Positions 1 through 15,300 are shown, counted from the stretch's first letter. The stretch is 64,000 bases of DNA from Sipunculus nudus (GCA_026874595.1 CM049317.1:47332401-47396400); one strand, 5' to 3'. Notes: a model not told the origin generated them from the letters alone. Translations and numbers: made by a program.

Positions 1-341
1 CTGTTTACGAGCTCTGCGATCTCAAAATTCGCCATGGGAACATCGGTCAATTGGGAACAGGTTTCGGTGCCCTGTGATCGTTGGCCGACCCCTAAAATCG
101 TGGCGGAGCCCGCAGTGATCGAGCAAACACCGGCCGTATTCCTGCCGAAAGGCCCTTTTTTATCTCGCAGAGAAGTCGGTCGTGCTGTTATTTTTATATG
201 TGACGGCCCCTTAATATACCCCTGTCGGTACAAAGTCGGGCGATCCTATGAATCGGCCGATAAAATCGTGAAGTGAGCTACCGGCTTTTTAATGTTGAGT
301 CCTGTTAGCTCGGAGTAGAACCGAAGAATCGTCATCTAGGG

Positions 342-405
342 TAGCCGTGACAAACACGACTCAGTAAGGACCCCCTACTGACCCCCTACTGAGTCGTGAC
401 ACAAG
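342..405. repeat. Short palindromic element, copy 1
   Basis: Arms CACGACTCAGTA (355-366) and TACTGAGTCGTG (387-398) are perfect inverted repeats. The flanks AGCCGTGACAA and GAGTCGTGACACAAG recur with the same spacing logic at 7574-7645. Confidence 0.7.
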
Positions 406-1487
406 CCAAATTTAGAACCGCCCTGCAAGTCCACGCCACGTTTTATAACCTTATCTCCGCATACAGTCAGCAGGCAGACCGCAGGCAGAAATCACCAATA
501 CATGCAGTACAATATACGATTATATTGGGTTATAACGGAATATTTCACACACATGGAAGGTGTCGTTGCAGAGATAAGAAATTTATTTAAAGGTCTAGTG
601 GGTTTATTTGAAGTGACATGATACTTGTAAGCAATGAGGCATTGTCAAAAATGACGAAAATATTTGCATCCACATGGGGCCTTATAATGCGATCCTCAGA
701 GGTGGATGTCCAGGCACTCTGGCAAGCCAGTGAACTGGCCATAATGTCAGAGGGCCGATCTGGCGCTACATCTAGGGCATGTAATGCTCTATAGAGTTAT
801 TTATAACATCAACACGTGACCAATTATCGTGTTCACCAGTTTTTCGAAGAAATGTAACTAAACCCTGTGTATTAATTATGTGTTCAATAACTGAGTATAG
901 TAAATAAAATATAGTAGGAGATCTGCATTAAAGAAGGAATATTCATCAAGAATTCACAATGGTTCACTCATTTATATACAAATAAACCTGGAAACATGGG
1001 CCGAATAAGTGAATGCAAACACGGTTTTGGGAGTATCCCATAATAGCTCCCCCCCCCCCCCCCCCCACACACACAGACATGGCGGAGGCTTGGGAGTGGA
1101 GGATGACGTAAAAGTATAGGTGTGTTAACTCGTTCCCGATAAGAGAGAGAAGTACGCTCTGGTATATAGAGAAAAACAGCTACCATACGAGTACGTGTAC
1201 TATGGTTAAGGCCGAGTGTGAACATGGAGCAATTTCCCATGTAAAATGGTAAAAAATCATAGCAAGTCCTAGGTGTAAATGGCAACAATCAAGCAAATGA
1301 ATGACTAAATATATGAATAGAATATTTGAATTTTACACGTAAAACACACTCTCACAAACACACACACACACACACACATAAAGATGATCGAAGTGAGAAT
1401 AAAGAACGCCAACTACCGTCTTAAGATACTGTTTATTTTCACCTCAGTCCCGATATATCAGGACCATGTAGGTATTATTAGAGTGTG

Positions 1488-1494
<7 letters not shown>

Positions 1495-1549
<55 letters not shown>
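1495..1549. repeat. (TA)n microsatellite
   Basis: About 55 bp of almost pure alternating TA. It produces a spurious Tyr-Ile ORF. Confidence 0.95.
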
Positions 1550-1550
<1 letters not shown>

Positions 1551-2866
1551 CATGTCGATACGTACAACAAAATCTACCAATACTCTTGCGATGACAGTAT
1601 TTACCATTAAATGGAGTATTTTATTATGTTGATCTGTTTTTGTTAATAATTTAGTGAGTCATCGATATTTCAACACTTCACTGGTTATCCATTTCAATAA
1701 TTAGAACTGTCGTGTTGGCCTTTCATGGCAATTCGAAGAAAGTTCTGGTAGTGAAAAGATTAGCTTGAGGAATAAGGGTTAAACATGTATTAATGTTACG
1801 ATTGAAGTTCTGCTGAGAATGTGTAAAGCAAAACACTGATTTGAAAGCCCCTGTTCTTGAATAATTTTAAATGAAATGCACGTCATTTGAAAATGCAGTT
1901 TCGCTTATATCGATACCACATTTATATATAAATGTCAAATACTTTAACAAGTATTTACATTCACATACATAAATATATATCAATATGATACAGCGTTCCA
2001 GTTGTACTACAAGAATTGCATATTTTCTATTCGTGTTCCCGCGAAAACAGACAAAAAATACGGAATGTTCTGTTTTCAAGGAAAAAAGGAAATACACAAA
2101 ATATATAGGCGATTTTGTGTCAGAGAGCGTAAGGTGTGCTTGTGTGTACAAATGTCATATGAGCGTTTATTACATATCATATACATGTGAGTTTTGCATA
2201 TACTGAAAAGCGAATAGAGTGCATACGACCATTTGCATTTTATGCATTTGCATATTCCTTGTATTTCATTATTAATATTAAACATATTTAAATTTGAACC
2301 CTACTATGAAGAGTATCTATCCTCTATTCAAGGTGGCGCTTTTGTGTAAACCCCTGTTGTCGTGCTTGCGCAAACACTTTTACTGACGCGGGATGAGGAC
2401 CCTGCATTCATATTCCAAACCATCAGAAACTTAGTGACTGAGTGTATGATACGAATGATTTCATCACTTTAATGACGAACCCACCTAAAATTATCCATAT
2501 AAATCTTTGCTGTTAGAGCTGATGATCTCTGCTTAGTTGGGATTTGCCGCGTGTTATCCCGTGATGTTCACGGTTATATATTATCACGACCTTTACAAGT
2601 AAGGCCATTTAAACACCGGGACCGCGTGCACTCAGAAAATCTGCATTTACACCAATCGCTTCTGTCATGGTAAATTTTAAATTAACCACGTTTAACGTAC
2701 TCCAGTTGATAGAAAGCTGTCCCGCGTCCGGAAACAGATAGTGCTATAACATTCATCAATTTTGGCACTTATGCATGTTGCTGGACCAGCTTAAGTATTG
2801 AGGTTATAACTTGGATCTGTGACTTTGATCTCTGGTGATTGATAATAAATAAAGTGATCGATGCGT

Positions 2867-3030
2867 CTAAAAGAGGGAAATCCCCCAGCGTTCTAAATGC
2901 TTCTTGATGATGAGGCTTCGGCAGCCCTCCAGTACCTTCTTGATGTTGTCTGTGTCCACAGCGCATGTGTAGTAGTATTCACACGTGTGGCTATCATGCC
3001 AGTCTGATCCATGCCGCCCCAACCGCGGTC
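2867..3030 (-). CDS. G-alpha exon 10 (TCAVDT and C-terminus)
   Basis: Contains [15 protein letters not shown] (G5 motif), [15 protein letters not shown] and the TAG stop at 2867-2869. The 5' border is uncertain. Acceptors ending at 3031 and 3004 both suit the phase-1 donor of exon 9 and give 374 or 365 aa. The acceptor with the best pyrimidine tract (exon start 3043) is out of phase with exon 9. The region before TCAVDT is about 12 residues longer than usual with the first choice and about 3 longer with the second. Confidence 0.9.
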
Positions 3031-6000
3031 CTTGCACAAAATCCTGGAAGAAATATACATTCTGTTATTTTACTTCGGTGCAGGCCTATATACATTACTT
3101 TTTCGGCCAGTTGCGTACCCGGGGTGGGGGTGCGGGGGGGGGGATAAAAGTTAATGTCAGCGGTGACCAAGCCTTTTTGTAGCCAGGGGCGCTTTCAAAA
3201 ATAGCCGCCTCTCTAATAAAACATATACAACATATTTAAACATATCATGTCCAGTTTCCTTGTTACAGATATTTAGTTGACAACAGTGTAATTTTATGGA
3301 TGAATTAATCAACAGGGAATTTTCCGGCACACATTAAAGGCCAGTTACCTCTTTGCTAATGATGTAAATCAAAAGATCGCTCCGACTTTAAATATATGTC
3401 GTTATGAAGTGCACAGAAAACAATGAATTTTTACTAGAAAAAAAAAAATATAATGCATGATACACACACACACACACATATATATAATGAGTCAACTTTA
3501 TTTTCATGTAAACACGATTTTTATGTAAACATGATTTATGATTAGCTAAACATGGTGAAACTCCATTTGCTGAGTGTTATTCAAATCTCAACGCATGCAA
3601 GTACAAATGTACCTTATCACTTCTATAATTACATCTCTTGTTATCGCACATGACAACAACTACACCTCATAGAGCGCTGCAATATGCATGGTGCTGCAGC
3701 AAGCAAGGCACTTTTAAATTTGTCTATACCCAAATTTCTTGAGTTTTATGTTTGTAGGGCATATTCAATATTTTCAGATAAAAAATCCAATGTTTGGATA
3801 TACTGTGATTTTTAATTATTTATCCTCAAAGTAAAAGCCATGCTTTATTTCAAGGCAATATCGCTTTCATTTTAGACATAATGATTTTGTTTCAGCACTT
3901 TACGCAGTTTTACTTTTGAAACTATGATTATTTGTTATTCAAATTAAGATGTAAATGTAAAGTTATTATATCTTTAAAAAATATATTATATATTATATTA
4001 TATGTTATGTATTGAGAAATGCACTCGACGTTATTTAACACAAATTTTTTATCATACATTGAACGGTTAAAAACAGTACAGGCAAATATATCTTTATTTC
4101 AGTTTTGAACTCTAAAAAGTAACACTGAAACTTGATAATAAATAATGAACGTGTGGCATAGTGGCTAAGGGTTTGAATCCCTGGACATCTATAATCGAAT
4201 TATTTTTGAAAGTTATCTTAAAGGTATAAAAAAATTCATACTAAGGTCTAGGTGAAGGATTGTTATTAATCACGTTACATAAAATATGCAGTCATATTAA
4301 CAGCAAATTCAATAACCAATGGTAAATCAGAAGACACCACAGAAATTTAGGTATTACTCAATATGTCCACAATGGTGTACACGTTTGTATTTTAACGAGA
4401 TTGTTGTGGGGAATATTTGAAATCATGAAAAAAATGGAATTTCAGGTTATTTTTAGGCAATTCAGGCTGTTTGAATATCATGGGATAAATAGAATTCAAT
4501 AATATAAATTATTTATACATTTCAAGGAAAGAACATATTTCGTCCTGGCAGGCAAGACCCCTTGTCTAACAAGAATGACATCAGTTCTGTATCTCTCCTT
4601 CCGTAGCGTTGAAAGCGTTCGCGAACCATTTGATTGGTTCCACTCACCAATTTATAATTCCTGATATGCTTGAAATAGGAGAACACCTAACATTAATTTT
4701 TTTCGACAATCTTTAAAAACACTTATACTACTATAAATTGGTACATTTTTGAGAGCTCATATCTAACTTCATTACACTATTTCCCGATATGCCGCCCCCC
4801 GCCATGTGCCGCCCGGGGCGGACCGCCCCCCCCCCCCCCCCCCCCGGGCCACCCACCCCCACTAGGTACGCCAATGAAAAAAGTGTTTTATTACAACTCG
4901 TATGTAACCAATACTCATTGTTTAGACAGAATACCAGCCATTTGTGAGTTGGAAACGACAGCCTCGGGATCCTAGACTGCAAAAAGGATCGCAGTACAGT
5001 AGCTGATATTCAAATAAAGGAATTTTATCTAACATGATATGCTGTAGTTTCTTGCAACATTTATTTCTTCATTGAAAACCTAAATGAAAAGTGTTGTAGG
5101 CTTGCTCCATTTCATGTTCACAATAAAAAATAAATTATACTAAGGCGTGCTTCTTCCACAAATTTATTCACAGGAAGCACATAATAGGACATATTTCACA
5201 GGGTATGCAATATCAAGACCAGCCTTGAAAACATGACTCAGGGGTCATTTTCAATTGGAGAGGTATATAATAATGGGATATCAAAAATACTTTGAATTAT
5301 ACTTGAATTATAATTGAAAATATTGTGGTGATTTAGATAACCTCCGAAATTAAAAGGATTGTTTGACAGGTGTTATCTTAACCGTTCACAAAATTTCAGC
5401 CAAATTTGTTTAGTTTTTTTTCTCGTAAAATTGCACAGAGTCAGACCGAATTACCAAGGGTTAAACAAAAGACATCACGCCAACTTTCGGAGTTAGACTT
5501 AGACTTAACCCAAACTGACATAGAACAATAAACATAGAACGCCATGCATCATCTAAGTTAGTGTAAAATAACAGCTATTTACCATAAATAATCTTTTAAA
5601 GAAGACAGCTGTCCTTATCACTTCTTCGTCAACGTCTGTTCGGGTAGAGGCCGTCCTTGACCTTCGTCTTCCTCCAACATGCGGAGAGGATCTTGGGAAC
5701 GCTTCAACGAATTCCTTCCGTTCTCCGTCTGTGAACCAGTAAGGATAGCAAGGAGTTATTAAGGTTTGGATTTAGTGCTCTGAAGGAGCAGTTGTAACAG
5801 TAAATATTAACATTACATATGAAGAATGTGATTTTTAGTTTCACTTTTATTTCGAAAGACTGGCAGAACGGCAGGTGTAATAACAACAGATGACGAGTCT
5901 TTTGTCTCATTAGTGTTAGAAAATATATATTATTTGTTAAAATTTATATTTTATGAAAACCAATATAAACTCAGAAGCAGTATTATTATTTAAGGTATTT

Positions 6001-9000
6001 CCGACCTTTTGGAATATTTCGTATGATTTGACAAAAGGGAGGATAATCTTGCAGGAATAGCCGTGCATCTTTCTCTTTATTTTTATTTTACAAGCGAGTA
6101 TAGAACCATATTAATCTGACTTGTCTCATATGACTTGATTTAATGTGTTTTGATTCTCTTATGTGCTGTAAGTGCTTATCACATGATATGATTTATTTCA
6201 TTTCCGATTTATCTGTTTAAGTCCACAAAGGTAATATTGTTCCCGTATTTTGTTTGAAGGTTACTTGGTTTATTTGTGTGTTTGTTAGAAAGACTACACT
6301 AAACGCTGAAGCAATTACCACGAAAATATGTGGACCAGAGAATGTTTTATGCGAATCCCTTTTAGGAGCGAATCCAATAAGGTTTTTTTTGTTTGTTTTG
6401 GCGGATGTATACACTTTACTGAGTAGAAATTATAATTTTAATCAGGTTCGTGTCATTTTTTCATTATATAATAGATTTTGAATATCCCTGTTCCCTCAAG
6501 AAAGTACTAGGTTATTGAAAGTTAGAAAAGCCTCGACTGAAAAGATAAAAATGGTGATCAAATGTGTGCCAGATACCTTTAACTTTTTGCAGCTCTTGGA
6601 ATGGCTGAAGCATTCTGTATGTTTCGCTGTGTTTTGGGAGTCCATCTATGAATTTGCTCAAGGTATTACCCGCTGCAATCTTTTCCGCCAGGACGTCGAT
6701 TTTATTTATAAACAAAATGATGGATACATATCGAAGATACCTGAACAAAAAAGAAACAATGAAACAATGACCAAATGTGACCAATTACTTATTTAACATT
6801 GCCATGAAACATGAGCGTATCATTTATAAGCGCGATTATGACAATTTAGGTACATATATGTATATTTCCTTCTTTATTGTTTCTCATCTTATCTCATCGC
6901 AACTACAATTATGATGACATAATACGTAATAATCAAACTATATGTATTAATAAATGTGATACTTTGAGGCCACGGGTTGACGTTACCGACAGTTCTAGAC
7001 CAAATACGGGCAACAGAGGGTTCCGTGAATAAACTTGAAAGGAAGAAACGTGAATTATAATATAGATATAGAATAAAGGTGTTTGTTAATTTGTCTTTCA
7101 GGCCACTTTGCCTCTCTTTCTGTAATAAGGAGGATATGTTTTGACCCACGTTGGACATGGGATAGGGGTGAACTCAGTACAACCTGACGTGGATACAGAG
7201 CCAGAGCTGGATGGTATTGCCATAGCGGAGGAGTGCTACACATAAGATCTGGATTGCGTGACAGTAACGTGTTTAATATACCTGTGGCTCCACACCTGCT
7301 GGAAAATTTCAGCAGCTTCCATCAGGCGGTTTTTCGTACTATCCTCACGGAGGACAAGGTCATAGCTGCTGCAGTCAAGGACAAACAAAATGGCAGTCAC
7401 GGAATCGAAAACTTGGATCCATTTACGGCGTTCCCCTCGCTGCCCGCCAACGTCAAAAACACTACAATATCAAACAGAATCCACTGTCACAACGGACGTT
7501 TGATTGACGTCTAATTAATAAGTGGTTACACCAGATGCTTGATGACGCCTGCGCATTCATGTTCCCGTGAAATTAGCCGTGACAACCGGACTCAGTAGGC
7601 AATCGGATAATTGGGCTGGTAAGCCTACTCGAGTCGTGATACAAGTAATATCGAGGAATATATCGCAGCGGTCTAGCATCAATTTGCATTCATATTGAGG
7701 TAAACGGCCCATAATCTCAATATTATGCTAAGAATGATAAATTAACACAATAGTATACATGTGGGCTGAACTGAAACACCGTCTCCATGGACACGGGTCA
7801 TTTCCTGTATCGCATGCAAGCCCGTGCGAGCCATGCATGTGTTAATGTGGTCATGAATTCAACAAAAAATGCCGAGGGGTTTACCAATGTTCTTTGGTAA
7901 AACTGATTTTGATCATGTTTGGTATTATTTAGAAAGTACACAAAAAATGCTAACGATCGGTCTGGTTTATGTTTATTATCGGTCTGGGCTGCGACAATTT
8001 TGCGACAAATTGCAAATTCATTCGCGAGAGAGTCTCAAACGTGTCGTAAAACATTCGCGGCGGTTCTCAGTTTCCTCGTGTGATTTGCAATGTGTCGTTA
8101 ACTTGTCGCACAAATTTTGAACATGTTAAAAAAAATTCGCAAAACAAAATTTCTCACAAAATAGTCGCAGAGGCATCGCTTGTGTCTCAAACCCTTCTCA
8201 AACATGTCTCCAACTATTCTCAAGTCAGTTTCTGCGAGTCAGGAATTGCTAGGACTGCGAGACAACTTTGAGAGGGGTTTGCGACCTATGCAACTACATT
8301 GCGAATATTTGGAGATAAAAATGAGAATTTGATATTCTAGTCACGAATTTTCTTGCGAATATTTCACAAATGTCGTGCGGATGTCTTGTGAACATCGCAC
8401 GACATTCGCACGACGGGTATACGAATTCAAGCCGAATTTTGGGCCAAACACTCGTACGATGTTCGCAAACATGTCGTAAATACGATTCAATGTGACTGAA
8501 AGTGAAAATTGTCGCTAATTCGCGTATTTTGTCGCAATTGTCGTGTCTTCAACTAGTCGCAAGCTGTCGCAGCCCAGTGAGATACTACCTTTAACCATCT
8601 CCTTACTTCTCAGATTTAATATATCTTTTACATAAACAACCCTCTGCACTTAAAACACGCTGGAACGCCCTGTTCATATCAATAACAGGTACAAATCTCC
8701 CATATCAATAGGATACGGATATTTTAAACCGCAGCTATTGAGGTTTTAAAAGTAAAATACAATCCGTTCTCAGGAATACGACAGCACCATCAGAATCACT
8801 GACGCTGGTGACAGTAACGTATGAGCGAATGGTTGAGGACGAATAACGCTGGTATGCTTTATCAAACACGGATTCAGGGGGCACAACTTATTCGTTATAA
8901 GAAATCCTGGAAAAAAAAGTAAAGAATACGCTGAAAACAGTATTAGCGCAATATTTCCCTTTGCGCGCCCACCATTTTCTTGCTTACTACTTCGTGGGAG

Positions 9001-9284
9001 TATTATACATAACGTCTACTGGCATTACCGGCTCATTTGTTCACCTCGGCCAGGGTTTTGTGACCCATTTATTCTTAAGTCCTCAGTCCGCCCCTAATTA
9101 TTTACCATTGGAAACTCAATGAACATTACCGATAACGCTTGTGATCACATATTGACAATACGAGATAAGGTAGTTAGGTATAGCTAATACCGGTAACCAA
9201 AGTTAGAATAAGGCAGAACACATGGCCTCGACATTAACTGGCAGTGACTGATGTTATACTGTATTATCAGATAAATGTATAATA

Positions 9285-9346
<62 letters not shown>

Positions 9347-12300
9347 CGTCATTGCAATGCAGTTAAAAGTTGTTTTATATTCTTCATGAAATATTTGTTC
9401 AGTGGGTGATAACTGAAGAAATATTCAACCCAGAATATCAAATACAATTACATTGATAATTTCTTAGGATTCCATCTATATATCTGTAACATAATGGTTT
9501 GTTATCTTTATCAAATATTGTTAATCTTAATATTTGTTGTATAAAAGTGTGAATTATTCTCCTAATGTATGTATTAGGAGTAGACCCACCTAAACTGAAT
9601 ATCATATTTATTGTCCTTCACACTGAAGTCTATCCTTTGTATTGCATTTGTCATCACTCTGCACCTCAATATGTCCTTTAGGAAGAAAAAAAGACAAGTT
9701 TTATGTTCAAATGTTTCAAGTTAATATCAGTCAGCACCATTATTGAATGTCGTTTATATAAACTGGGTTACATAGTACTAATGTTAACTCATTTCATTAT
9801 AAATGGCTTCCTACGAATGGAACACAATATTCTGTAGACTGACTTGATTAATTTCCATCATGTCTGTTGCATTCTAAACAATAAAATCTGCTGGGTAAAA
9901 TTACACCATTTCATAACCGCGAAACAGTCATTCAATAATCAGTCTAATTAAATTGGACTCCTTGGTGTTATCCGATATTTTTATGCCTCTCTATAGGAAA
10001 AGGCAAAAATGCAGTGCGCATATCTGTCACCATAACTAAATGGCTGAACAAAAAAAATCCAATCATTGATGGACATTTAAAGGTGACATTCCAGGAATCA
10101 GCAAATTCTTTTCAGTTCTGATCTTCCTCACTGATATCACGTAATTACCACACGTGCAAGAGACATTATCTTGGCGGGGATAATATACGGCCATTAGTAA
10201 ACACTATATCGATCAGGACAAAACACTTAACATTGTTCTGATAAGAATGAGGCCGTTTATCAGCGTACACCCAACCTTGCTTCACCACAGTCAGCAAGGT
10301 CGGAACCACAGGTTGGCCTAACCTGTGGACTTGCATTAGAATATGAACAACGCTATGGGAGGAATCCGTGAACAATCTACAAAAAGGAAATCGGGTGATC
10401 AACCCAGAGTTAGAAATAAAGCAGTCGTTTTTGACAGTTCCTCTCGATTCCCCTAGGAATTTTTATTTTCCAGCGAAATCTATTTTACTTATCCTTAATA
10501 TGTCATTATAATACAGATGCAGTAGCTGTATTTCAGTGTCAACACAACTTCCATAAGTAACAATACTAAATATAAACAATTGACTAAACTTCCTTTAATG
10601 CAGTCCAGTGTGTGAAAATGTATTTATCATAAACATTTGGGAGTCCCTGGAAATTTAGAGGGTATCATAATTCGATAATTTATTTTACTTATCCTAAATA
10701 TGTCATGATAATACTGATGCAGTGGCTCTATTCTAGTGTCAACACAAATTACACAAGTTACAATACTAAATATACTAAATATACTAAACTATCTTTTATG
10801 CAGTCCAATATATAAAAATGTATCGATCATATAATATGTGGTCTAACAATCCGTTCTAATGCCTGCTAATTAAAATGATATTGTAATTCGAGGATCAAGT
10901 TTTCATCTATATAATAGGAGACTCAAGAGAATGTTCCTGTTCCCAGAAATAAATTTTATCATGAAAACAAACTATCTAGAGCAAAGACCAGCTGTATGAC
11001 AGACCACCCTCGGCTCTCACGCTGGGTCTGTTATCTTGGTGGAGAGCTAAAAACATTGTTGCCACTTGAACAGGTTTATCATGTTCTACAGGAGGACAGT
11101 AATGACGCATGGTTCGGACGAAAGAACAGGAAACGTCAGGAATGGTGCCAATACACATATGGTGACTTGAGGGATATGGTGACTTGGGGGAAACCTAAAA
11201 TACAATAATTCCTGCCCTAATTAAGTAGTAGATCTGTTCCCTTATTTTGTGATATGGTTCATTGACCGCTGTGCCAATTCCACTCCATGGCCGGTCAACT
11301 TCTCAAAACATTTGCCAGTGGGTCTGTATATCCGGGTGCTTTGTCTACCTTATGATAATAATTTATTTTATTTAAGCGTAAAATCCACCAGTAATTGTGT
11401 CCTGAATCGCTGTAATCGACTAAAAAAGAAAGGGAAGAGTATAATTTAAAGTAGTAAAACAAGTTAAATTCAAAACAATATAATGTTGAATTTTCAAGAA
11501 AATTTTCCACAAAATCTGTAAAACTGTCTGATCTAATGGGTAGTCAAATGATATTCAAAAGATGACAGAATTGCTTGTGATCGCATTCATTATGCTAATT
11601 CTAATGTTGAGGACAGGCTACACCAAATGCATATGAGTTATTGTAAATGGAACAACTAAGAGATCCTGGTGGTATTTTCATGGTAGGGATGAATGACTTC
11701 ATGTCGATAGCACCGAGCCAATGGAATTTTCAACATAAAAACAAGATCTAGAGCCTTTCAAGTGGATCCTCTGATACACTGGCAACCACTGAAGAACATA
11801 GAACACAAGTAAGATGTAAATACAATAGTTACCTTCATATTAGGGAGTGTTTCAAATTCGCGATATTTGCGAAAGGGAAATTATTGCGGAAATTAATCTT
11901 TCATGAATAAGAGGCCGGAGGCAAGTTGTAAGGAAAAGGTTTCTATTATTTATGATGTTAAACCTTTAAAATTATCCACCAATAATGAATTTGTTTAGTA
12001 ATATGCCTTCATTTAAGACCAGCGATCATACTTTTGCACATACAAGCAAAAGAACAGAAAGAATGAGAGCTGACCTGGTCCGTGGGACAATAATCCTCTC
12101 TTCTCACAAGATGTATTCGGTCAAGAAAACTGAAATGAGAGCATGTGATATGTTCATATTACGAAAAATATGGATTCTTACCATGGATCTTTTAGTACAG
12201 GGAAAGTATACATAATTAAATTATCAAAATACGTCATGATGATATATCAAAACAGGAGACATTTATAAATTATAAGCACGAAAAATGAATATAGAAATTG

Positions 12301-15300
12301 ACATACAAGGACAGTGGTAGAGTTCATCATGTTATGCAAATTTCAGGGTGTAAAGTAGAGTAAAAAATGGCGGAAGCTCCTCCGCTGTAAAAGATAATGC
12401 TATTACACGATTAAACGAGCCAATTAGCTCATAAAACAGTTGATGCTCACTATTTGGCGCAGTCTATTAGCTGATATTCGTTTGATCTTCTGAAACACTC
12501 TTGAACTCCTTCATCCCGCCACAGTCGTAGTGTGAAGTCGTAAAAAACCTTGAAAGCAAAGCTCATAATCATACCAAGGTTACTGTAAACGCTAATGATG
12601 GAAGTATGATCCTGGTCTCTTTAACATTGTAACTAGAGGAAAACGTATGACATCCTGAGGACCTATGGTATTATCACACTGCGGAATGGAAATGAATCAA
12701 ATTACGTAGATGTACTCGCCATCTTTTCACAATGAAAATAGAAAAAAGGTTGCAATATTCAGAATCAAGAACTACGAATGATCACATCCAAACTGGATTT
12801 ACATATATTCATGTTGTGGAAATTGATAACAAAGGCCTTTTCCATAGTTGCCCAAATAATACTTCATCAAACAAATCCTTTTCTGGGAAACGATATCAGA
12901 AACTGACGTAGCGTGATTCACCCACTGCACGCCCGAGGAAGAATATATCTTCAATAAAAGTACCAGTCTGTATTATCATAACTAAATATCTGCCGGACAA
13001 AAGGCGCCTGTTTCTCCATGAAACACATGCGACTGTTTATAAACAAAAAATAAAGCGGCCTTGTCTCACATACCGCCATGGCGGCAGTTTATTGAACCTG
13101 ACGATCGCTTTTCTCGCAAAACTGTTGCGGAAAAAAAGACGAGGTACTTTTCAACCTCCGGACTCTTTATTTAAGTGTTAATTCAATCGTAGTACAAAGT
13201 AAGACATGACTTTGTTTTTCATTATATTTTAAATACTTCCACTAAGCAAATATTTTTATTCACACCTTTTGAACCGCTGGTGAACTGTGATTGGTATAAT
13301 GACTCAAAGGCCACGTCCGTTTAATTAATTAAGGCTTTTGAGTCCTGTTTTTATGGCTACACGCGTCCGGAAGCGATTTATGCGCATGATGCCTACCAAT
13401 ACCCTTTCAAATTTCAGATTTTAGCATATAGTTCTATTCTTAGGCCGTTTTGTATGAACATTCTTTACTTTAACGGGTAAAAATTCCATTTCTAACGTCA
13501 ATACACAACGTTCTTTCTAAATCATAAAAACGTTAACACCAGCACTGCGTAAAAATACTACTAAAATCTAAAGATCATTTTCAAAAATTTATATATTTTT
13601 ATAGATTTAAACCAGCTTTTGCTGCTAATATGCAGACATTTATAACGTATAATATCGATTACCTATTAACACAGGGTACGCATCGTTCGTAATGAAAACG
13701 AGCCTTGCGGATACAGGAATAGGCATCTATATACATCGATGGAAAACCAACTTAAGATGATATAATCTCGAATCAAGGCCGCACTTGAAGTTTTTTAAAG
13801 GGGAGGGGAAATCGCTGGGGACTGATAAATGAACCGACAAACAAAAATCACTTTATAAAGAAAACTGTTTTCACACGTTCAGTAAAAGAGTAACAGGTAA
13901 TGTCTTTGAAATTTGTGTAACTGAAATGAATATGTTCTACTAAGTCAGGAGTATTGTACACAGGGGAATGATCACGAAAATAAGGTTTGTGGGTATGAGT
14001 GGTAGCTTCGATCCTGCGCTACCAAATTAAGATGAAACCAAATAATATAGCTGGTCATTCACTGGAAAATAATAAAAAAGATACAGCTATCGGGACCACC
14101 TGCGGGACCAGCGAAAATGGTCGTGTTAGCGGAGCTGGTCGTGTTAGTGGGGCTGGTCGTCATAGCGGGGTGGTCGTAATAGCGGGGTGGTCGTCATAGC
14201 AGGGTGGTCGTCATAGCGGGACTGGTCGTCAGCGGGATGGTCGTCAGGCGACATTAAATGTATTTGCATGTTCAATTTTTCCTCTGAAACTAAACAATAT
14301 GTAGTATGTCAGCCGGCCTTCTTACCTGAGGATAACTGAAGGTGTCTTTTATCGCTTCTTGCATCATGAAGTCTACACATTCTTGGTTTTGGTCATTTTT
14401 AAGTGAGATCCGGAGTTCAGGCATCGCCCCAATAATTGACTAAAACGAAAAAGCAAGAAATGAATTCCACAGTAGTCACCACATACAAATAGTCTTAACA
14501 AATTCTGTTACATGATTCTTAATGTAAAGAATGTACATAAAATAGAAGAGAAATAAAGTGCATCTATAGTCACAACTCACTGTTTTCAAACCGTGTTAAT
14601 TTCCTAGCTAATTAAGAACTTACTGTTACTAATTTTTTTATTGTTTTCGTCCAGGTATTCCTTCATTTTCTTATGTCTTGCTCTATAAACTTTAATAATT
14701 ATGAGTGTCATTCTGTTACTAGCCAAGACATGGGTTTTTTTATGCTCCAATACGGCTCTGTTTTGCACCTTCAGTCACTATCTGTGCGTGGTGTTCACGA
14801 AGCCATCATTATTACGATTGTCATAAATAAGACCGTCACAGGTTCCTGCTCATGACTGTTACATGACGGCCAATATAGAATATATATAAATACCTACCCA
14901 CCAGGAATAGCCACTGGAAGATGAGACTTAGTTATTAGCAGCAAATAGAATAAGTCTAGACAGTACGCCAAATGTCAGCTTGCATTTGCCAACCTGATCT
15001 TACAAGGGGTGATAATATGGCTTACCAGTATCGAGTCCCGCACGTTTTTCCGTATATCTCTAACTTTCTCTCGTCTCTCGCTGTTAAATATAAGATACTG
15101 TGTATTAACTGTTATATACACATATAGCAAAAATCATTGCCGAGATTTACGCAAATATATCAGGCCTTTGATTACATTCCACCATATGAAAGCGAGGCCA
15201 AACCAAGGTATATATAGTTTAGCCCCTGAATCACCCACGCTTTTTCCATGGATTTATTTTTTCATAGTTATTGACATTTCTAACTGCTGTGTTGCGATCG

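Larger units (their letters stand above)
1..2866. other. Downstream flank of the G-alpha gene, no gene recognised
   Basis: AT-rich sequence with short spurious ORFs, a C17 tract near 1050, CA and TA microsatellites and a small hairpin element at 342-405. No ORF has recognisable protein motifs. The 3' UTR of the minus-strand G-alpha gene must lie in the right-hand end of this stretch. Confidence 0.5.
7462..9589 (-). other. G-alpha intron 7
   Basis: About 2.1 kb. It holds a short palindromic element (7574-7645), a 594-bp foldback element (7984-8577) and a TA microsatellite (9290-9345). Confidence 0.8.

Noticed and set aside
7984-8577. Target-site duplication for the foldback element
   Set aside because: Flanks TTATCGGT and TGAGATAC do not match, so none is claimed.
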